Of a stretch of DNA of 64,000 nucleotides, positions 23,870 to 36,346 are shown one piece after another (within the stretch, counting starts at the first letter, position 1; every line of letters begins with the position of its first letter). Under the pieces are notes generated by a model. It made no database searches. It was not told the origin of the DNA and worked only from the letters and a program-made list of their open reading frames with translations. The position numbers and the translations under genes are program-made. The DNA is from Haemonchus contortus (Eukaryota; Nematoda; Chromadorea; Rhabditida; Trichostrongylidae). The stretch covers positions 1,716,326 through 1,780,325 of the forward strand of contig LS997562.1 of the NCBI GenBank assembly GCA_000469685.2, in the 5' to 3' direction.

Positions 23870-24095
23870 AATCCCTCGAACCCCTGACCGGTACTTGCCC
23901 ACGCCGTCCTAGCCTTATTTCGATTCGGAAGTCAGGTTAGTAATACCAGACTCATCTGGAATAATAAGGGCCCTGATTTGTTCATCGGCTGGCCACCGCA
24001 ATTCATTGTATAGGTCTCATGCGTATCCGGAAAGTCATTAAGATCCTGAATGGAACTCGACTGCAGGGCGCCTCCCAAATGGGACTGACTCTTTC
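23870..24095 (+). mobile_element. tRNA-derived SINE with decayed head
   Basis: The 3' two thirds are clear: TACCAGACTCATCTGGAATAATAAGG, ATCGGCTGGCCACCGCAATTCATTGTATAGG, TCCTGAATGGAACTCGACTG. The head is only faintly visible. Confidence 0.65.
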
Positions 24096-26094
24096 AGAAT
24101 TCTTTTTTTTTTTATTATTTTTTTTACATAGACTAGTCATTAGCGAGTCAGTATAGGTAGAAAAAAGACCTCTAATTTCTACCAAATTGCGAACTCGTGG
24201 AGCTCAATAATGATTAATCGACGTTGAAAAAATTACTTTTCCTTCAAATAATGCACACATAAATTTTATCTAGTAGCTCGAATATCTATAGGATTGGAGC
24301 AAGTGAGATGTGAAGAATATGAACGGCCACAATGCACTGAGATTTGTAGTGAACTACAGCTCAAATCCGTTGCCCAGGCAGCTGCTTTTGTTTTTTCGTC
24401 TTTACTCCAAGTGTACTTGAGTACATTAGCGTGGTCAGTTTATTTCCTTCATGTTTCCTTTACAACTCGGCTTAACTGTGTGTCAAGATCGCCTAAGTTC
24501 AGAAGCTTCATCCAATTTGCGCTGAAGGGGGCATTGTAACGAAGGCAACAACAAATCGAGTAAAAGTTCGGGACTGAGGCTCAAAAACATTTTTGAAAAT
24601 TGGCGATTTTAGAGATGTATTGAATGCGTGGCGCACCCTTAACGTGGTACCATAAAGGGACCCATTTCGTCCCAGCAGGAATCGGCTAGGAAGCTGAGAT
24701 GGCTGAAGAAGTCGTAAACGTAGCGATAAAGGGCATAACTGTCTTGAAAATTCCATAAATAGATTGATTTTCTGGCAAGAAAGGGAATAACTACCTAACT
24801 TTGAAAAAGTAAAGTAAATTTTTCATTAGAAACTAGCTCCATTACATAGAGCGACTCTAATTCCCTCCAAAATGCTACCGCTGATTGATTGGTGCCGATA
24901 AAACTTTTTTTCGGGGTAATTGAAAATGACTTGGAAATAATCTCGGAAAATCAATCAAGCACAATTGCATGCCTCAGAGAAGGCCTCACTGGCCTCGATC
25001 AAAGACGGACATATGGTGTCTATGCGAGGGTGGGGGACAAGCAGATGGGAAGCTGTGTTGGTAACCGGATTGACGCACCTTTCAGTACCCGCCTTTACAG
25101 ATACTATCAAACCCAAATCCCGTTCTGTATCAATTCTCGGCCGTTTTTTGCTGAAACAACGACGGGTATCTTTTACTAAAGCGCTATGACAAGGTGTTCG
25201 AACAGCGTCATCGTAGCGGCGAACGTCCGTTCCGCGCGTCCGTCATAAGTAGGTCATCCCGCCCACTTCGTACGCGACGCAGCCCACTGAGGTCTCGAGA
25301 TGACATCACAGTACCACCACTTGTCAGTGAAGCGAATGATCTGCATTTGTCCGTGTTATCTCCTCTTTGAGCTGACTCCCGTGGGCCGAGCGAAATTAGA
25401 ATGCTCTACTGACAACTGCGACGTTTGTCAAAGATCGCAGGCTGACACCCCGCGTGCGACAGCTGCGGCGTGACCTAGTTTCGACGGACGCGCGCAACGG
25501 AACGAACCCCATCGTGGCATGTGTCAGTATGTCCAATTAGTCAATACTCCATGAGATACACTAGCTTCTGTTCTACTACTTTCACAATGAGAGGTAGAAT
25601 GAACAAATAACAATTGTATTAGTCTTTTAGTGAATATGGAGGTGATTAGGGTATCTTGACAACGAGAAAGGTTGGACAGGGGGCGGGGGGGGGGGACTAA
25701 ATTAGTCGAAATTAACCGATTGGTAATCCAAGGCGTAGTCAGCTGTGTTAAGGCGGGATCAAAAGTGAAATGTGACTAGTACAAATCAGAAATCACGGCT
25801 TGGAACTCATTTATTACCAACTGTCTACTAAAAAGGCTGAAATACGACCCGCAGAGTAATTCTATTACTGCAAGTTACTAGAGGCTTATTCAGTGATAGC
25901 ACAATGTGAGCAGAAAAGCTCAAAAATGGGATAGGCAGAGGGGTCAAGGGTTCGATATCCTAATGACGGGATTCAAAAAATATCAAAAAAAAGGATAGGT
26001 CACTCTCCGCTTTTGGTTTCATAGAATGCAAGAGTTTAGCGGACTGTTTTTGCTCTCCTGACATTCTAGTGTGCTGGAGCATAGCACAGCGGTT
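24096..26094. other. intergenic, nothing recognised
   Basis: Contains poly-T (~24105), a G-rich run near 25680-25695 and a CG-rich patch at ~25200-25520. No exon could be supported. Confidence 0.4.
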
Positions 26095-26229
26095 GCTTTC
26101 ATAGTTTACGATTTGGCGAGCGACCGATCGCGCGACTGGTCGCTCTACCGGTCGCGGACCAATCGAGCGAACGACCGAGCGGCCCAGATCGCGCGATCGG
26201 TCGCTCGCTAAATCGTGAACTATGAAAGC
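26095..26229. repeat. fold-back element, ~47 bp arms
   Basis: The left arm starts GCTTTCATAGTTTACGATTT and continues GGCGAGCGACCGATCGCGCGA. The right arm (26183-26229) is its reverse complement with two mismatches. The short centre repeats GGTCGCT/GACCGA words. The whole 135 bp can form a strong hairpin. It may be a small MITE. Confidence 0.75.
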
Positions 26230-29008
26230 AGCCAGTAAGAAATCAAGAGAGAAGAGAGTACAGACACTGCATGCAAAGCCACATGGAGGCGGTGCTGTCG
26301 GTGGAGGCGTTCCTGCCGTAACTTCTCCATTTCTTGACTATCTTCGACAACAGCACACTAGTCGTTTTTTCTATCATTTAAACACACGAGTTCTTCTCTG
26401 GAAGTGTCATTACTGCGGAACGTGAGCTTAACGGGTGTGATGCCGGGTGTTGGATCGGTCGAGGTTGAAGCCTCTTCGATAGAAACCTTATCCAATAGGT
26501 CTTTAACAAGTATGGGAAGTGGATACCAATTTCATCGGGTAGGAGCTGATGGTAGAAGCTATTTTCTGTTTTCTATTCCCAACTGTTCCCATTTACTGAT
26601 TTCAATTTGGTTTCTCCCATATAAGAGTTACGAATGGATACTCATACTCTGATGTGTGACCCTGTTTCTTACCTATAATTTACGAGTGACAATGTCGAGA
26701 GTCATAATGTGATTGACAGCTAATCTACTACAAATCTCATCATTTGGGCTAAAATATTACTGGGAGGTCACGGAAAAAAGGCTGAATTGTTGTGTGGTAA
26801 ACTGACATACCCGATCCGACTGTCCGTCCCCCATGCCATTGAAAAAATTATTGGGTGGTTCGTCCATCAACTGGAACCAGAGAAGCCTTCCAAAAACACC
26901 TGGGAAGACCTTAGTTACGCTTTACCCATGTCTCCAATGTACCATTTAGAAGACAGACCAGACTGCTTCCAAGCTCAAATGGACCCTTGAGTTCTCTACA
27001 TATAAATGAGTGTGATTGGGATGCGCCAAGCACTTGACCCTCACCGCCCCTGAAACTTGGGATTATCTCCACACTCTGTTATTACTGCATCGCAGCTCCG
27101 TCTTACTGCTCTCCCCTTTCCATCCTTCGAAATTCCTCGTTAGATCTCAAGCTCATTTCTGAAGAGAAGTAACTTTTAAGCATTATTACCTGTTAACTTT
27201 TATTTCACTACTAAAAATTACGGTCAGAAGTACTTGACGCTTGAATTTGTGGTTTCAGTGATAAACGATCTCTTCATTGATATTCGAGCTGGAATGACAG
27301 GACACCCATTAAGTTTAAGCTATGAAAAGCTCAGGGTGCTTCCATAGTGTACTGGATAAGCAGGGCGCCCGGGAAGCGGGAAGCAGGATCGAACCCGTCC
27401 AAGAACAAATTTTCAGCTGATGGCTCAGCAGCCCTAGGACGGTTGATTGCAATACAGGGCTCAAAGAATGATCTGATCTATTTAGGTTCCCTGGATTGCC
27501 AACTATTCAAATTAAACAAGATTTCAATTTATAAAAATATTGATTTTCAAAAGACTGCCAAGAAATCATTCCCAAGTGGTACTCATTACGCAGGCTGTCA
27601 TGTATAAGTGGGAGTTTCGTTAAGGCCACCATACAGCATCCATATATGCCCAGGTCCAATTTTGAATCCCCTCCATTTGGCAAGATTCGCAAAGGGTACG
27701 GTAGAGAATGGACGGTGCAGCACGACGCGTTGCGTTGTCGGGACGGAACGCGATTATCGATTTTCGGCCACTTGTGGGGATGGGTCGACGAGTGTCATTC
27801 GCCTACCCGAGGTGGGGCTGAGTTCATACCTTCTACGGGACTTCCTATGACATTTTTACCTATTTGGGAACATAGCTGAATACCCAAAAGCTCTTCTCTC
27901 CTCCCATTGTTTCCACTTATCCGTCTTTTTGTCAAGACCTTAGGGAATGGGATTGAAGGAAATGGCCCGCTTTAAAAGGCATTGGCCTCATTTTGATGTT
28001 CTTTTCGTCAAGTTTACAAAGCCAAAGTTTGAAGTTTTGTTTTGGCTGGGCGCAAGTGTGATGGTTGAATTCCTTTTTGTCTTGGTAAATGTTCTTTAGG
28101 CTGATTTCTTGTACGTGGTGAAGGTGATTCGAAGGGACTTACTCGAGTAGCGATGAGGAGGAAGGTAAGTTTTGATCTTGACCTTGTAAATTGATTGTTT
28201 CAATAACAATAATCTATTAGACTCCACCAGTGTACCAAATTTAGTAGTTAAGATGTCAAGAGTCCGACTATTACTGACTTTCTGATTCTATTTCAGCCTC
28301 ACTTGTTCAAAAATTTGATAGGTGAAAGTTGGCTACTTATCAAAAGCTTTTGGCCATCATTCTGGCTATGTTGTTCTTCGTTAATTTGCTTACTCCGATC
28401 CAAAAATTGGTTTTTCCCCGTCTACTTTTCAGGAGAATGTTCCAGTTCGTCCTGACGAAACGAGGAGTGATGACACACTCGTTTCCCTCGGCACGTCATC
28501 GTAGTCTCGTACAGGTTTTGAAACTTCTTCCAAAATCTATCAGGATTCCTAAAACCAATAAAGGTTTTTGGAGAAGCAAATGGAAATGCTTCAGAGTGTG
28601 TGGACTCAAATGATTTCTTGGTTTTTCCCCTTCCCCTTTTTACTTCCAAAATAATGAACTACTTAGAATCGTATAAGAAACCTATTGCTCCCAATTCCGT
28701 TCCAATTTCACCTGTTCAACGTACCATGGAAGTGTTCTAGAGCTTTTCGTCATGTCATTTTCATAGTTGAATATTTTCGAAAGTGGTTGTGTTATTTCTA
28801 ATCGATTTGGCTCAAAACAATGGAAGTATCAACACTGAGGGATATTTCATAGTGATCTTTTATCATGGAGTATGACTCATTTAACCAGTATTTGCCGTTT
28901 CGTTGTCCGTTCTCGTTCCTCGATTTTTCGTTCGTATATCGTTCTCCGCCGTGTCGGCATTGTTCCTAATTGAATTTATTAGTAGCATATACGAATTTCA
29001 GATTAGAA
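26230..29008. other. intergenic upstream of akirin, no supported gene
   Basis: No phase-consistent exons. A plus-strand frame at ~27340-27600 has a weak resemblance to a PON strand (NDLIYLGSLDCQLFKLN), too weak to call. The akirin promoter is presumably in the last few hundred bases. Confidence 0.4.
28991..29001 (+). promoter_or_regulatory. probable trans-splice acceptor of akirin
   Basis: ACGAATTTCAG ends at 29001, only 7 bases before the ATG at 29009. This spacing is typical of nematode spliced-leader acceptance sites. It is inferred from sequence only. Confidence 0.55.
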
Positions 29009-32000
29009 ATGGCTTGTGGATTGGCATTGAAGCGTCCACATGAATACGACTCGTATTTAGCTGATGAGAGTTTTCCTCATGAGGCTAAACGAGCTCGTCA
29101 TACGGCAGCTCATTGCTCACCGTTTCGTCCTCAAATGGGTACAATAGCCGCAAATCTACCATCTACTAGCAGTTTTGCTCAGGCTGTCAATAAAGTAAGT
29201 TTTATTATAATTCAAAAAGGGTCGATTTGGAAAATTAGCCAGGTTGTCTCTCGCATATCTTATGCGTAGCTGTGTAATGGGGATAGATTTTCCGTTCACA
29301 GGTTCGTAATTCTTCTCACTAGATTTACGCTCTACAAGGGTAGTCATAGTCTGAAATCCTCGAAAACTTTGGTCCCCGAAAATCACCACCAGCGGTTTCC
29401 TTAGAGACATTCATTCGTGTCCTTTTTTCTTCTTGTAAGGTGATATTACCGGTCTGATGCATTGTTGGAAAGGTCTTTCTTTTTCGGGCGAAAATTTGAC
29501 GTGTGCAAGCAGAGATGGTCTGATTTAATGGCAAAAATGAGTATCTATGATTTAACTGCGTCAGACCCTCAGTTTTTAGGATTCCTGTGTTTATTCTAGA
29601 ACGAGCTGCACTTTGGTATCAGAAATCATTCTCAAAAGTAACTGTAGCCTACCCTAGACATAATGATGAATTGGTTGAACAACTAGGGATGACTAGACCC
29701 ATTTCATTTGGTAGTTTAGGTTCTATAATGCTCTCTATTCAGGACGATTCTCCGTTCGCGGCAGTCGCAGGCAAATGTCAGTTGTCTGAGTCTCAATTAG
29801 ATGCATATTTACGTTCGGAAGTTCGTAATGGACAGCGCAGAAAGCTGTTACCAAGAAGAAACTGCTCAGATGTGAAGCTCGAGGATGAGAATACTCCACG
29901 GAATGACTACCGTATACCAAATTCTCCTCCTCAGGTACAGTTGCTTTTTAAGTGCTAGCTGCGTTCGTTGTCGACTAAATTGCCTAGGCTGGCCTTATTG
30001 AACAGGCTCCCGAGTGAATTTGAAAAACCAGAGAAACATGGGTTTCTAGTTTCACTGGGAGATTTGAGCAATAGTTTACAGCGAATTGGAGTGTGCCATA
30101 GTGGTTAAAAATATGAGCAACGATGCTTTTCTGTTGCTCGCATGTTGAGGTACCCTGCCGGTTCATTCCTTTGTATGTTTTCTTGCATAAAAATTGTGGG
30201 TGATGAAGGATAGAGATATCGAGTTTTACGGCGTGGTCGTCTTACGGCAATCTTCGCATTCAGGCCCGTAGCGCTCGTAATCGATACCATTGTTCGTCAG
30301 CAATAGTTGATTGTACGGTTGATTTTCTTACCGGTTGGGCATACTACTCTCACCGCGTAACAAAGAGTCGGCCTATAAACATTGAACGGTTCAGTCATGA
30401 CTTTCGATATGGTCGTTGGCTGTTTGCTGTCCGAAGCTTTTTCAACTAAAATTGTGCCCAAGCTGGAAAGAAAGTGGTTGGTGTGGGCAAAGTAAGCGTA
30501 GTCTGGTGAAGAGCAGAGAAGTTAATGGATCAGTCATTCCCAGCGTGCAGAGTGAATATGGATCATGCAAAGACGATCATATTTTATATTTTATTCTCTG
30601 AAGAAGTCGCCCATTTGGAGGGCTGGTGGGATGAAATATTTTATTGCCTAGGAGGCACATATCATCTAGAGAGAGGACGGAATGAAAGGGCTCATTTCCG
30701 AATGCATTCACGCGATGGCTGGCCTGAGAGGGATCGCCCTGGTGTGGCTATAAGCTTACCCATGTCCGAGGCTACTGCCATTTTCAGTTTCGTTTTCGGC
30801 CTATTCAAAAATGAATGCTCGTTGAAGCTGATTGTCTCTTTGGGAAGATACCTTTTGCAGTAGCTAGATTGGTTAGAAGGGATGTAATCATTTGCATATT
30901 CTCTGGTGGAGGGTACTTGCCTGTAGATTTATGGGCAGTGGTTCAGGTAAATGTAAAACCTTAAGTGGTATTTTAGTTCGCGTGGACCGGGAGAATGGAG
31001 GCAGTATTCAGGTTTTTCCTTCTACCCTATTTATCATGTGGTGAGAGTGCTTATGGGGCTGAATACATTATTGCATTCCTTTTGGGGTATCTTGAGGAGA
31101 ACGTTGTATATTTTTTTGGTGTTAGAAAGGGTAACGAGAAACTTTATGATTGTTCCAACGATTTAAGTATCAAATTCAAAGTAGCGAGTTCAGAGATGTT
31201 CTTTTGCTGGTTGTTCAAGTCCTTGGGAATTTTCGTAGCTATTAGCGTTTTTGGGTAGTTAGGGCAATAGGTATCACTTTGAGACCGTAGTGAGGCTTTG
31301 AAAATGTCACGGTTTTCTTCCCATCCGTTCGTCGTGAACAATATGGAGATACGATCGATTGAGTGAACGTGGGTGTCTTTTATAATGAGTAGCCGTAACC
31401 TTCATTAGGGTCTGGGGTATGCACTTTTGCCGACCATAAGTGGATTGCCAAATGATAGCGCAATACTGCCTTGGATTACATTGATTGATATCGGGCGATA
31501 TCTTCTCATAATCGGATTTTCGGAGCGCTTCATTAGCATGTATTGGTGAAATGGGAATTATGGTACTGAATTAGTGTAATTCAAGCTCCTAAATGTAATT
31601 TCCAACGCGTGCGGTGGTACATTTCTGCGTTTATCTTTCAAAAAGTTTAATATATAGATTGCGGAACACTATTCTTACTGTGGTAGGATGTAAAAACGAA
31701 GGCATACAAATTGTCACTTCAAATGTCGGTGGTTAACGGCGATAATATGGCGATAATCTTTACTTTCAGTCAGGGTCAGATTCGGAAAGCGAGGGCTCTA
31801 GCGTCCGAAAAACTGGTGTCAATAACTACCAAGCGCTTGCCGAGAAACCGCAGTTCAGTCTGAAACAGGTACTTTCGGAATGGTTTTCTTGATGGGATTG
31901 CTATTGTGAATGTTGTAATTGTTCCTTTCAAGGTACGGATGATTTGCGAACGTCTTTTGAAGGAACAGGAGATGCGTCTACGGTATGAGTATGAATTGGC

Positions 32001-32176
32001 TTTGAATCAGAAACTGGATGGTGAGTTCCTGCTGATTTTTAAATTCTTCTCTCTTGACATGGAAACTAGTACCTGCTATTTCAGAGCAACATGAGCAGTA
32101 CGTCCAATTTGCAAGCGAACAAATGGCAGCACAGTTCAAAGAGAATACAGCAGGAGAATTTTCATATCTTTCTTAA
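29009..32176 (+). CDS. akir-1: akirin
   Basis: Five exons with matching phases encode 218 residues: 29009-29194, 29743-29934, 31770-31868, 31933-32020, 32085-32176. The N-terminus MACGLALKRPHEYD is the conserved akirin start and carries a basic KRAR motif suited to nuclear import. A Ser/Glu-rich stretch (SGSDSESEGSS) follows. The C-terminal half has RMICERLLKEQEMRLRYEYE, the diagnostic helical akirin segment, and ends FSYLS (vertebrate akirins end SYVS). Akirins are nuclear bridging factors between transcription regulators and chromatin remodellers, needed for innate-immune gene expression and muscle development; C. elegans AKIR-1 also acts in meiosis. Intron 2 is 1.8 kb; I see no gene inside it. 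A polyadenylation signal is at 32485. Confidence 0.97.
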
Positions 32177-32484
32177 CATATTGGCTCAAATATCGCTTCT
32201 CACGATCACGATTATTTCAATTGGTATGTGTCGCGTTTTGCTACTTTCGCTATTGTAAGGCGTCATTCTAGTTCCATGCATGATATAATTTTCTAATTGC
32301 CGTCGTTATTTAGTGTCTTCGAATTCAGGTCATGTATTTCTTATATTTTTATGTATATATCGACTTATGATAGGTATTGCCTCTCCTGTCATGATTTCTG
32401 AGCACTTTTTCATGTCTAAATGCGGACATTCTGTTCCATTCGACAAATGTGATGTTACATTGACTTGCATGTAGTTCTTGATTC

Positions 32485-32490
32485 AATAAA
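32485..32490 (+). terminator. polyadenylation signal of akirin
   Basis: AATAAA (within CAATAAATAAATATTG) about 310 bases after the akirin stop codon; it is the first clear AATAAA downstream. Confidence 0.6.
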
Positions 32491-32987
32491 TAAATATTGT
32501 ATGAGCTAATGTCTCTATGAACTTTTTCCCTTGGCATTTTCATTATGATTTGCCTTTATGAATATCGCGAACAGGCTTTTGTGTTTTCTTGAAATGAAGT
32601 GATTTTGCTGGAATTCTTGAAACTTGTGTTCTTTCTGGTTAACTGGTGCCATTCTAAGACAACGGAGGTTTTTTTAAGATTTCAATTTTGTAAAGTAATA
32701 GTTCATTCAAGTGGGCTGATTTTAATAAGCTCCCGGAAACTAACCTGGTATTAAGTCATTTCCAGGTAACCTATCGTGTTCAACTTAATTGCCAGCCGTC
32801 GCCCTAGTTTTGATCTTTCTTGAGTAGTAAGGATATTTTCAATGATAACAGTTGGGCTGGAAGTAAATGAGATCAAAATACGAAATTTTGGGTTTACAAG
32901 AGAATGCTAAGCTAACAAAAAGCAGCCTAGGGATGTGACCCAACGATCACCATCATGAGGTTGGAAAACAGGTGTTGATTTAGAGGG

Positions 32988-33422
32988 GTTCATCGGTGGC
33001 GAAGAAAATGAGAAAATCCGCCTTCTTCAAAAAATCTTTGAAAGTTTTGAAAAAGGAGGTTGTACGTGTGACTGGAGTTGCATTTAAGGGATGTCTGGAC
33101 GAGATTTAAGTCGCTGTCATTGCGCAAAGTGACTACATCGAGTTGAGATTGACTGAAACTGTCTGTCATCGTCGCCATGGGTTACGAAAAGTTGTTTGAA
33201 CTTCCTACATGAGAGTCTTTTGAGATGGTGCAGCCCCTACAAAGCCGTTGTAACTCGCCCATTGTGGGTGTGGCATTCACACGATACAACCTCTGGCTGC
33301 TTCTTGTGTCCTATCCATCGTTTTACGACCTTATAATGGCATATATGGTATAAGTGGGAGCCTCGAATTCATACTATAAGGAAGTCTCATAAATCACTAT
33401 TATTGTGAACTGTGCCTTTAAG
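32988..33422 (+). repeat. dispersed repeat R2, copy 1 (ends 21 bp before the DPH6 start)
   Basis: Shares a series of words with 33962-34376 and the reverse of 59750-60045: GAAAATGAGAAAATCCGCC, GGACGAGATT...ATTGCGCAAAG, GGTGCAGC, GTGTGGCATTCACACGATACAA, and an end CATTATTATTGTGAACTGTGCCTTTAAG type. No coding capacity recognised. It abuts the DPH6 first exon. Confidence 0.7.
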
Positions 33423-33443
33423 GTTCCCACCATCCTGCTCAAA

Positions 33444-35889
33444 ATGGATGTGGTAGGATTGATCTCTGGTGGAAAAGACAGTTGCTACAATATGATGTGC
33501 GCCACGGAAGCTGGTAACCGCATTGTCGCCTTGGCAAATCTGCATCCGGGGGATCGTGGTGAGCTTGACTCCTATATGTATCAAAGTGTTGGAAGCGAAG
33601 GGATTGAGGTGAGATGATGTTTGATTGATATGATGGCTGAGTATTGCCTGTTGATCTTATTATTCAGATGATATCGATAGCAATGAATTTACCATTGTAC
33701 AGAAGAGAAATCAAAGGCATCCCGATAAATCAGGAGTATGAATATAGGGTGTGTTTATTTTGTGAAAATTGTTAATTTCAAATGGAATCGAATCCTATGA
33801 AATGCATATGCCCCGGCAGTCCAGATCAGTCCACCTGGTGGCTTATGGTATTTTACTGATTCCTTTTTTTCCAAATGGTAGTGAGGGTGAAGGAACCTCT
33901 TGAAAGGCCTAGTCCATCACGACCCCTTTTGAGTCAAAAAGCGGAAGTTTAGGGTAGGAATAGTTCATGGGGGTGAAGAAAGCAAGAAAATTCGCCGATC
34001 TTGAGAGAAATATGGGTCCTCAAAAGTAGGGACAAAGGAGCTTGGACGAGATTACCACCACGCGGACGAGATTGCGCAAAGAACAGATTACATAACATAA
34101 CCAGAACTGTGCGGAACTACCTTCCAGTATCACTACGGGTCATGTCGAATTGTTTTATCTCCCTACTTCGGCTTCCTTGCGATTGGTGCAGCTTCTACAA
34201 TGTGAAGAAGTGAAACTCGTCCCAGGATACACACGGTACAATCTTTGAGCCTTTAGAATGCCATACCTAGACCGTTTTCCTATCTGACAGCACCACATAC
34301 GGCACATGGAAGTCCTACAAATTCATTCTAGCAGGATCTCTTAAAAGTCATTATTATCGTGGGCTGTACCTTTAAGTTTCTATGACCTTCAACTATCAGG
34401 CTAAATTTTTTCTTTTTTTTTTGAGTTTAGATCTTTTGTACATATTTTGCCAGACCGATTTGATCTGAATTTTGAGTTCCATCTAAGCTCTGTGGTATCA
34501 AACACCAGTACCAGTCCATTAGTTCTCCTCTTATGACAGCCGTTTGTGTCTCCCTTGGATCTCTCGTAAAATTTCTGGTGGAATTTCAAATCACCCGCAG
34601 AATCAATTTGGCCAAGCCAAATAGTGTGGTTTAGCCAGCCAATCTCCTTATGCTATGTGTATCTTTAGGTCTGAAAAGCTTCGCCAACTTATTCCTATTT
34701 CCGGCGCTGCTGCCCCGCGCGCGACTGCCGGCAGATTTGTACGTAGCCGTCTTCTTGCTTTGTGAGTGGCCACTGATCCATCAATAGATGATTGCTGATA
34801 TTTTTTTCGAATACTTTATTAAATGCTCGGATTATTATTCTGTCGTTCTTTTCGATTATTTTTCACTCAGGCTGCCATTTACTTCTCCACCAATTGAGCG
34901 TTTTTCCCATGAAACATCTGCTCTTTGATTGGGGAACGGGTTTTTGAACACTCATAAATATTACCCATAACTTGTTCCGGGATGTCGATCTAGGACGGGA
35001 TGTGAGGGTGATCGTGCTCATCTCATATTCTCAACTGTTCATCAGATCAGTTAAGGATTTGAAGCCGTAAGATGGAATTCGACCCATCCGAGGAGCCTCA
35101 CAGCTGAGGTGCACGGTAGTCTCTGTTGTCTCTAAACCTCAGTAATCATTTTCAGACCACAACTGGTGATGAAGTGGAAGATTTGTACGAGTTACTCAAA
35201 GCCGTGAAAGAACATCTTCCATCTGTTCGAGGCATAGTTTTCGAGTCCTTATTTTGATAAGTGCTTTGCTTCAAGTACGCTTATTATGCATCAGCACTCG
35301 ACAACGTCCTATTTCTGCCTTTTGTAGGTGTGTCCGTTGGTGCTATCCTGTCTAGTTACCAGAAATTGCGAGTAGAAGATGTGTGCCGTCGGCTGGAATT
35401 GGTACCACTCTGCTACCTCTGGGAACGTGATCAAAAGGTTTGTTACCGCCACCTTAGCCTTATTTTTAAAACTACTGGAAAAGCCGCCCAGTTTAGTTTC
35501 GACCCTTCAGCTTGTTTGTCGTTTGTATTTATGATGATCGAGTTTCATTTCCTCTAGGAGCTGCTGCGTGATATGATAAGTAATGGATTAGTCGCAATTC
35601 TCATCAAAGTTGCTGTCGTCGGTTTGAACAAAAGCCATCTTGGAAAAACGCTTTCGGAGGTTGGTCATAGCATTTCCTTGAGATTCGTTGGGCACGATAT
35701 TGACGTAAGTGGATGTTCTTGAAAAAATGTTCGATGGTATATTAGAAGTTTCTCCTTCAGATGGAATCCACTCTTGATCGACTGCACCTCCAATACGGTG
35801 TCCATCCATGTGGTGAAGGTGGAGAATACGAGACATTTGTTTTGGATTGCCCACTTTTCAATAAAAGGATAGTTGTAGAGAAATCGGAG
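33444..35889 (+). CDS. dph-6: diphthine--ammonia ligase (DPH6/ATPBD4), 3' end incomplete
   Basis: Six exons: 33444-33608, 33667-33747, 35156-35231, 35328-35437, 35558-35659, 35761-35889, giving 221 residues in phase. The protein starts [18 protein letters not shown], with the SGGKDS PP-loop of the N-type ATP pyrophosphatase fold. [48 protein letters not shown] and [17 protein letters not shown] follow, all DPH6 landmarks. The enzyme amidates diphthine to diphthamide on elongation factor 2 in the cytosol. The exon 3 to 4 junction keeps the frame only with a GC donor (CGAG|GCATAG). Human DPH6 has ~45 more residues (VVIHS..APVAYL region); I could not find that exon before the next gene. Reading past the last donor gives a stop at 35945, a possible but less likely end. 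Confidence 0.93.
33962..34376 (+). repeat. dispersed repeat R2, copy 2 (in DPH6 intron 2)
   Basis: Same orientation and order as copy 1: TCATGGGGGTGAAGAAAGCA, GGACGAGATTGCGCAAAG, GGTGCAGCTTCTACAATG, ACACGGTACAATC, ending GGGCTGTACCTTTAAG. With copy 1 it brackets DPH6 exons 1 and 2 as direct repeats about 1 kb apart. Confidence 0.65.
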
Positions 35890-35945
35890 GTGAGTTATTT
35901 CAGACTTCTTGTGGCTTTTAATGTTTTTTTGGTTAGAACATTCTG

Positions 35946-36152
35946 AATGTGATTCCAATTGGGTCTTGAAGTTAACCTCTTCCTCGGTGACAGCCATTTG
36001 CGACTTGATGGTTTTCAGTACTTACGACCGTAAACTAACAGTATCTAACAATTGTCTAACAGTAATAATTACTGCTGAATATCATGCGTTATTAGGTGGG
36101 ATTCATTAACATTGAGTCTTATTATTCTTCATTATTCGAATGCGTCCGGACC
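35946..36152. other. downstream of DPH6, no exon found
   Basis: This stretch and the one following the next hairpin were scanned for the missing DPH6 C-terminal exon (VVIHS..APVAYL type) without success. Confidence 0.4.
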
Positions 36153-36346
36153 GCTTTCAGACTTCGACGACCGTCCGTCCGTCCGTCCGACGCGTGCGTG
36201 CTGCAACGGCGGTCGCTAGAGTAGTGTTGTCAGCGCCGGCACGTTATCCTGTGTTGTCAACAACGGTCAGGCGCCGCCGTCGCTGCACGCACGCATCGGA
36301 GTGACGGACGGACGGTCGGTCAGATGAATCGTTGAGGTCTGAAAGC
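36153..36346. repeat. fold-back element with CCGT repeats
   Basis: The left arm (CTTTCAGACTTCGACGACCG then GTCCGTCCGTCC and GCGTGCGTGCTGC) and the right arm (GCACGCACGCATCGG, GACGGACGGACGGTC, GAGGTCTGAAAG) are inverted with minor mismatches. The centre is also GC-rich. It looks like a hairpin-forming MITE with an internal tetranucleotide expansion. Confidence 0.7.

Noticed and set aside
27340..27607. Possible fourth paraoxonase fragment (NDLIYLGSLDCQLFKLN)
   Set aside because: Only a short, weak resemblance, with no calcium-ligand motif and no neighbouring PON exons; a profile search would be needed.
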